Of a stretch of DNA of 64,000 nucleotides, positions 59,080 through 64,000 are shown piece after piece. How positions within the stretch are numbered: position 1 is the first letter of the stretch; the number at the start of each line of letters is the position of its first letter. The notes under the pieces were generated by a model. That model ran no database searches and was not told where the DNA came from. It saw nothing but the letters and a program-made list of their open reading frames with translations. This stretch comes from Lolium rigidum (Eukaryota > Streptophyta > Magnoliopsida > Poales > Poaceae), in NCBI RefSeq assembly GCF_022539505.1, contig NC_061508.1, positions 37,132,256-37,196,255 of the forward strand. Direction: 5' to 3'. Made by a program: the position numbers and the translations under genes.

Positions 59080-60133
59080 CCACGGGTAGGGGTTAGTCGG
59101 GTGTGTTTAGTCTTTTAGGTTTAATTCAAATCCCATAAACTATCTGAAACTTTACAAATATCCAGAAAATTCATACTTACTCAGAAAAATACAAATGAGA
59201 TATTAAAATGTTCCTAAAAATAAACTCTACCCAATAAAAATATAAAATGAAATTTTTATTTTTAATTATTTTATACTTGTTATTTAAGCCTTTAATTTTA
59301 ATTCTAAATTCAATTAAAATTCAATAATTAGGAAAAACTTCCTAAAATAAATAAAAACCAGTAAGTAATTAAGGAAAACAATAAAATTAATTTTCCTTCT
59401 CTATTAATTTATTAAATCCTTATTAGGAGGATTTTAAACCCTAATTAATAATTATCTTAATTATTAATTATTTAAAAATAATAAAATGCCAAATCCAATA
59501 TTAATTTTATTTCAAAGTTATTAATAACTTCAACCTTATAGTGAAGTTATTAATTCAAGAACTTTAGGGTATTTAGAAACCCTAATTTCATAAGTAATAG
59601 AACCAGGAACCCATAATTTAATGTGGGACCCTAAAACCCTAATACCATTAGGCAACATAGCTCCATTTATTCATATGAACTCTAATTTGTTTCTAACCTA
59701 AACCCTAGGTTAGGATAAGTGATCATGATATTTTTCCTCTGATCCATAGAACCATAATTAGCAAATAAATACTTACCATGTTCACATAAAATGTAGGAGC
59801 CCTATTATCCATACTTCAGTATTCCATGTATGCATACCTATCCTACCTAGTTAATCAAGTAGGGTGAGCCAAGTGTAAACCCTAGATCCTATTACTAAAA
59901 CACCAACCTTAATCATTCCTACTTAGCATCACACCATCGTGATGAATTCTAATAGCAATCATATCTAATGTTTAGCATTACATTCCCTACTCCACTAAAC
60001 CCTACTAGTGTTGGATACTAATTATCAACCATCCTATTTAGGAACCAACCATTCTCTACTTAGAGATCCAATGGCTAATACAAGACAACCTCAACCTTAA
60101 TTGTTATACTTCTTATTATTTAAGAAGTATGTT

Positions 60134-60441
60134 CTTCAAAAGTTATTCTTTTGAAGAAAATAAGGAATCATCATCAATCCTGCCTAATAGAATCTATAGA
60201 CAATAGCCATCTATCACCAGCAAGGTAGCATCAACCTTGCTAGCACCCATGTGTAATTAATTGCTTAGGATGCCTAGGCATAACTCCACGTACTATTGAT
60301 GAATCCAACTCTGTTGTGATCCATCTAATACTTACTCCAGAAACTAGATGAAACCATAGTCAACCATAGAAATCCACCAATCTAATTATCATACTTGTTC
60401 TTTATTCAAGAACCTGTTCTTCAAAAGTTATTCTTTTGAAG
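60134..60441. repeat. Two copies of a perfect hairpin in D
   Basis: CTTCAAAAG-TTATT-CTTTTGAAG occurs at 60134-60156 and again at 60419-60441, with 'AAGAA(C)..TGTT' before both. Each has a 9-bp perfect stem. Confidence 0.85.
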
Positions 60442-61158
60442 TATATAATAATCAATCATTAACCATGACATATAGTACTAAAACCAACCACTATTTATTA
60501 CATGTTAGGATTACACCAAATCTTATTGTTGTGTGTTATTAATGCTTTTGTTATGCTATATTGCAACACCCATTTATGATACCAAGTAACCACCCTGAAT
60601 AAGAACCTTGTTTGTGAATCACTCTAAAAGTGCAACACACCCTGAACCCATCATTACAACTCACTAATCCTAAATCATCGGGGTTAGGTCACGCTTAAAG
60701 CGATTGCATCTCATGCTTATGCATTATTGCATCCTTGCCAATCTTTTAAACATCGTCCTTACCGGACGATGATGCTATTTCAGAATTTGGAGTTATTGCG
60801 TATCGAAGACCTTGTCTGCATAATCTTGCAGCCAAGAAAGGCAAGTTCATCACTTGCTCATGTCATTTGAGTATTTCTATCAAATTACTTACAAAGTATT
60901 ATGGTTATCACTATTGCATAAAAAACCAAAACCACTACTTTCATAACTATGAATATGACTATGTGGTGGGCAATGGAACCATGAATTGTGTTGATATGGT
61001 GGAGGTTCCATTGCACGGGTTTATATCCATCTAGGATTAAACAACAAATGTCGCCAGTGATTCTTGTGCCGTAATACCCGTGTTAACCATAAGATCCGGA
61101 GTGGGACGGAGTAGTCAAAAGTGTTTCCACCTCTCGTTCATCAACGGATGCGCTTTAC

Positions 61159-61298
61159 CGTAGTACACTTGTAATCCAAGGGGGCAAGCTGGTGAGGCTG
61201 GGGAGTCCTAAGTCCCCACGGCATAGTCCGTAGTACACTTGTCGCCCGAAGGAGCAGGATGGTGAGGCTGGGGAGTCCTAAGTCCCCACGGTATTGCG
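61159..61298 (+). repeat. 70-bp tandem duplication in D
   Basis: CGTAGTACACTTGT starts at 61159 and 61229. Both copies end GGTGAGGCTGGGGAGTCC followed by TAAGTCCCCACGG, which itself can fold (GGGGA...TCCCC). The middle differs at several sites. Confidence 0.85.
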
Positions 61299-62703
61299 GT
61301 CTATGATGGGTTGCAGCCACCGGCGTAGGAGTGTATGGTAGAGCCCAGCACTGTTGTCGTGGTCGGGGTCCACCTCGAAATACGGGAATAATGGGACCGA
61401 CGTGGACCCAGGGTCGGCGCATGCAACAAAGGGTGGGTGTTCGAGGTAGCGGAGGAACATGATTGGCTAGACCTTATACCGGGCCTCACACCAAAGGAAG
61501 TGTGGACGAGAACTAGACTCGGTTGGCACCAAGGTTAAGATCTCTTATGGGTAAAGCAACACACCTCTGCGAGTGTAAAGAACCGTGACCTGTCACTCCC
61601 TCGTTCCGGGATATGGAACTGCGAACGCTGCCGGAAAGGAGCTCCATGAAGTTCTAGTAAACCGGTGAAGGCCGACGGACATAGTTCTTCCGAATAAAAA
61701 CAACCTCTTGAAGAAATGATTATGAAAACCTGCATTGGTATTAGACTTTCTGGTCTAATGCCGTAGCTAGTGCATTAAACACCTCTTTCCTATAATGAAC
61801 TTGTTGAGTACGCTCGTACTCATCCCACTCTTAAATCCCCTGCTTAGATATGGAGGCACCGAAGGAGGATCTACAATGCAACACGAAGACCGAGGAGTCA
61901 TCAACTACTTCAAGGGACAGGAACCTGTCAGAAGAGGCAGATACCACATCCAACAAGGAGAAACCTAGATTAGCAATAGAAAGGAACTAGCTTCCTAAAC
62001 TTAGCTCCTATTTAGCTAGAATCTATTCATAGCCTCTCGTAGCTAGTCAAATACTCTACAAATAGAGTTCGTGATAAGACTAGTCTACGAGTCGTTCTTC
62101 CGAAGTTATTTGCAGTTTTACCTCATTGTAAAGTAGGAGGTCTGTGATGATCTTATGTAACAGAGTCAATGTTGTAATTCTATAGACATGCCTTGGACCC
62201 GCATATGTTTCTGTTGTACCACTCTGAGCGATATAATACTAGTGGAACGGTGTTTCATTGGTGTTATATCAGACTTGCATACTACACCATGCAGTGGTAT
62301 GCCGGGTCACCACACGTGTCACGTTTCAGAATGACCTGACAGCTGAAGAATATGCAGCCCTGATGAGTGACACTATTGAGGATGCAATGGAACTTAGACT
62401 TTGGTCGTTGGAGAAGATTAAAGAGAACAAAGCCAGAGTAGCTCGTGCATACAATAAGAAGGTGAGACCAAAGGAGTTTCAAGTTGGTGATCTAGTATGG
62501 GAAGCCGTGTTGCCACTAGGAACCAAGGATAAAGCATATGGCAAATGGTCTCCTAATTGGCACGGTCCTTACAAAATCGTAAAAGTTTTGAAGGGTAATG
62601 CATACATGCTGGAGCAGCTGGACGGCGCTAAGTTCCCAACAGCTGTCAATGGTCAACATCTCAAGAAATATTTCCCAAGCATGTGGGATGACGAACAGTG
62701 AAA

Positions 62704-62814
62704 TATGGGGGCCGATTCACGAAATCGGCCAGTAAAAAAATATGGGGGCCGATTCACGAAATCGGCCAGTAAAAAAATATGGGGGCCGATTCACGAAATC
62801 GGCCAGTAAAAAAA
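62704..62814 (+). repeat. C: three tandem 37-bp hairpin units just after pol
   Basis: Units start at 62704, 62741 and 62778. Each carries GGCCGATT-CACGA-AATCGGCC, an 8-bp perfect stem, followed by AGTAAAAAAA. B has one related hairpin at the same place (39104). Confidence 0.92.
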
Positions 62815-62830
62815 AATTTATACAAATCAT

Positions 62831-63142
62831 AGCCGATGCGCAGACATCGACTTGAGAAATAAGGATACTAGTACAGCCGATGCACGGACATCGACTTCAG
62901 AATAATAAAAAGCCGATGCATTGCCATCGACTCTAGAGGAACAAGCTCAATTGAGCAGGTTAACGGATCGGTTCCGGGCTAGAGATCATGACATCCGAGA
63001 TGAATCTCCCGGTGGATTTGCCGAGGAGTCGAATCTGCGCGTTTGAGGTGGACATGGACTGGATCTGTTTGACCGGGTGAATAGGCAACTGTTTGGCCTC
63101 AAATCGTGTTTATAGTGCAGGCCGATGCCCTGCCATCGGCTC
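62831..63142 (+). repeat. C: further GCCGATG/CATCG hairpins
   Basis: 22-bp units AGCCGATGC-N-CATCGACT at 62831, 62875 and 62911, and the better-paired GGCCGATGCCCTGCCATCGG at about 63120. All share outer arms and differ only in the loop. The same order is seen in B. Confidence 0.85.
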
Positions 63143-63216
63143 TTTATGCAACGACTTCGTTTGGTAATCGGCAAAATTCACAAGAAAGCAAAATTAATAG
63201 GGGAATATTTTCTTCA

Positions 63217-63846
63217 TTAATAATAGGATTTCTTACAAAGAAAGAGCCGATTGCTCAAGGGAGGAAGAACAAAAGAAAGGTCTATTGACCAATCTGCTAC
63301 TACTACTACTAGTCCTATGCTGGTAGTCCCTGATCTACGGGCCGTTGCTGCCCTCGTCGTCGTCGCTGCCGCCGGGCAGCTGCTGGCGGGCTCCTCGTCC
63401 CTGCTCCCGTAGCCCTCTACGGGAGCCTCGTCCTCCTCGTCATCGTCGGAGTCGTCGTCGTCCCACCAGGCGCGGAGGCGCTTCGCCGGCGGGTAACCCT
63501 CGAGGGAGTCTTCATCGTCATCTTCCTCCTCCTCTTCCTCGGAGGAGGTGTAATCGTCCCAGGAGAACGAGTCGTCCTCGCTCTCCGATTCCAGTTCCCC
63601 ATCAGCGAGGAACTGGAGGTCTTCATCTCCGCTGGTCAAGGACTTGTCGTCCTCGGACCAGACGGAGGAGGCGTGGTCCTCCTGGTCCCACTCCTCTGGG
63701 GCGCGCTCGTCGTGCGCCGCCATCAGAGCCGCCATCGGATCCCACTCTGGCGTGGATTCGCGGGAGGAGGAGGAGGAGGAGGAGGAGGAGGAGAAGGACT
63801 GGGAGGAGAGATCCGACGAGGCGGAGGAGGAAGAGGAGGAAGACAT
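63217..63846 (-). CDS. C: antisense acidic Ser/Asp/Glu-rich ORF
   Basis: Minus-strand ATG at 63846 gives 'MSSSSSSSASSDLSSQSFSS', aligned with the start of the B ORF; an in-frame Met further upstream at 63987 has no counterpart in B. Then follow 'TPEWDPMAALM', 'SGDEDLQFLADGELESESED' and 'PPAKRLRAWWDDDDSDDDEE', all with counterparts in B. The region is uninterrupted to about 63360. After that the frame runs to 63217 in a sequence that has no match in B and may be past the true end. No known domain. It is encoded opposite to the retrotransposon transcript. Confidence 0.6.
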   Translation of the reverse strand: MSSSSSSSASSDLSSQSFSSSSSSSSSSRESTPEWDPMAALMAAHDERAPEEWDQEDHASSVWSEDDKSLTSGDEDLQFLADGELESESEDDSFSWDDYTSSEEEEEEDDDEDSLEGYPPAKRLRAWWDDDDSDDDEEDEAPVEGYGSRDEEPASSCPAAATTTRAATARRSGTTSIGLVVVVADWSIDLSFVLPPLSNRLFLCKKSYY

Positions 63847-63924
63847 TGCTCTGAGATTGGGGTTTTTTGGTGCCGATGGTTGGAACACAGCAAGGGGATG
63901 AAGTGGCGAACTGTTTGGAGCGGT

Positions 63925-63937
63925 TAAATAAAAGGGG
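63925..63937 (-). promoter_or_regulatory. TATA-like box of the C antisense ORF
   Basis: CCCCTTTTATTTAAC on the minus strand, about 80-90 bp upstream of the ATG at 63846. Position and sequence agree with the box in B. Confidence 0.4.
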
Positions 63938-64000
63938 ATATAGTGGAGATTCAATGCCACAGCAGTTTCTGAGGAAATGGTGCCCAAAGAAAAATAAATT

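Larger units (their letters stand above)
55846..62314 (+). repeat. Element D: 6.47-kb solo LTR of a giant-LTR retrotransposon
   Basis: Begins TGTAATATCCC and ends GGTCACCACA, with identical CGTGT at 55841-55845 and 62315-62319. TG...CA ends, a 5-bp duplication, no internal domain and no internal LTR copy mean a solo LTR. A TATA box at 58432-58437 gives plus orientation. LTRs of this size are known from large retrotransposon derivatives in Triticeae such as Sukkula; membership in that group is a guess from size and structure. Confidence 0.8.
55040..62701 (+). pseudogene. C: integrase, split by solo LTR D
   Basis: The first part, 55040-55845, is one open frame. It has the HHCC finger ('HEVHEGARGTHQSAHKM' ... 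'CQACQMFG'), 'GMDMIGKIHPASS' and 'TITTDGGSVF' with the two Asp, and 'YYAQANGQAEASNQSLIKL' with the Glu. D enters at 55845. The second part runs 62315-62701 and holds the C-terminal domain ('FQVGDLVWEAVLPLG', 'WHGPYKIV'), stop TGA 62699. The host text joins cleanly across D when one CGTGT copy is ignored, so the integrase was whole up to that insertion. Confidence 0.9.
46247..64000 (-). mobile_element. Element E: A-related deletion derivative, split by C, runs off the window
   Basis: The termini TGATACGCGTAC at 46247 and 48742 mark the inner or outer ends of two A-family LTRs. The 3' LTR (46247-47013) is cut short and joined directly to internal sequence. The internal part carries one 250-codon ORF, a gag-start leader and a tRNA-Asp primer site. 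The 5' LTR (from 48742) is interrupted at 49720 by C, and its remainder must lie to the right of the window. Confidence 0.82.
49721..64000 (+). mobile_element. Element C: Tat-type gypsy, relative of B, split by solo LTR D
   Basis: Starts TGTTATCACC after the probable duplication GAAGC (49716-49720). Contains LTR, gag, pre-RT region, RT, two RNase H domains, integrase (split at 55845/62315 by D), hairpins and the antisense acidic ORF. The 3' LTR is beyond 64000. Frameshifts and stops are frequent, and the LTR is clearly more diverged from B than the B LTRs are from each other. Confidence 0.9.

Noticed and set aside
62704..62814. Tandem units as a CRISPR-like array
   Set aside because: Only three units with no variable spacers, inside a plant retrotransposon.
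63345..63927. Plus-strand Arg/Pro- and Gly/Glu-rich frames
   Set aside because: Low-complexity shadows of the minus-strand acidic ORF, which is the one shared with B.
1..64000. tRNA or rRNA genes
   Set aside because: No cloverleaf or rRNA sequence seen; tRNA-Asp similarity at 41986 and 48713 is the retroelement primer site, too short for a gene.

Overview
This is a window of a large grass genome, most likely a member of the Pooideae. The sequence shows nested LTR retrotransposons of Athila and Tat type, two LINE clades, a Stowaway-like MITE, a CACTA end and one GC-rich intron-containing plant gene. Nearly everything is transposon. The only gene that looks alive is a two-exon cytochrome P450 on the minus strand (14901-16569). 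A decayed ribosomal protein S14 (uS11) gene lies beside it (17884-18800).

Layout. 1-11393 is the 3' part of a decayed plus-strand Tat-lineage Ty3/gypsy element ('J'), with gag, protease, RT, two RNase H domains, integrase, a long antisense gene and a short 3' LTR. 11394-14900 holds a Stowaway-like MITE, a possible MuDR fragment, a CACTA end and a palindromic TIR MITE. 14901-18800 holds the P450 and the S14 remnant. 19013-21151 is a 5'-truncated L1-type LINE. 21857-25685 is a TTA-flanked TIR element ('H'). It was split by a solo LTR ('G', target duplication CCTGC), which was itself split by an RTE-type LINE with an AAC-repeat tail and a 17-bp target duplication. 25689-27606 is unassigned DNA.

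From 27607 to the window end is one nested stack of LTR elements. 'F' (minus strand, Athila type) has its 3' LTR at 27607-45016. That LTR is split by complete element 'A' (28090-43610, minus strand, duplication ATGAA, gag plus protease-like ORF only). The gag of A is split at its twelfth codon by complete element 'B' (34319-41729, plus strand, Tat type, duplication GTCAC). The internal part of F continues to 46246, where 'E' enters. E is an A-related deletion derivative in which gag is reduced to a 14-codon leader followed by a 250-residue ORF with a hydrophobic C-terminal half. The 5' LTR of E is split at 49720 by 'C', a relative of B. The integrase of C is split by 'D', a 6.47-kb TG...CA solo LTR (55846-62314, duplication CGTGT). 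C runs off the window end.

How parts work together. A and E keep LTRs, a tRNA-Asp primer-binding site and polypurine tract but show no RT or integrase, so they would need enzymes from an autonomous relative. B and C carry RT, two RNase H domains and integrase, but no recognisable protease, and both are broken. The most unusual shared structure is in B and C. Downstream of pol both hold a run of small hairpins with GCCGAT/ATCGGC arms, followed by an antisense acidic Ser/Asp/Glu-rich ORF with a TATA-like box at a similar distance upstream. Its repeated conservation in two diverged copies suggests a real but undescribed element component. Second is the leader-ORF plus membrane-type ORF of E. All assignments come from reading the sequence; no database search was run.
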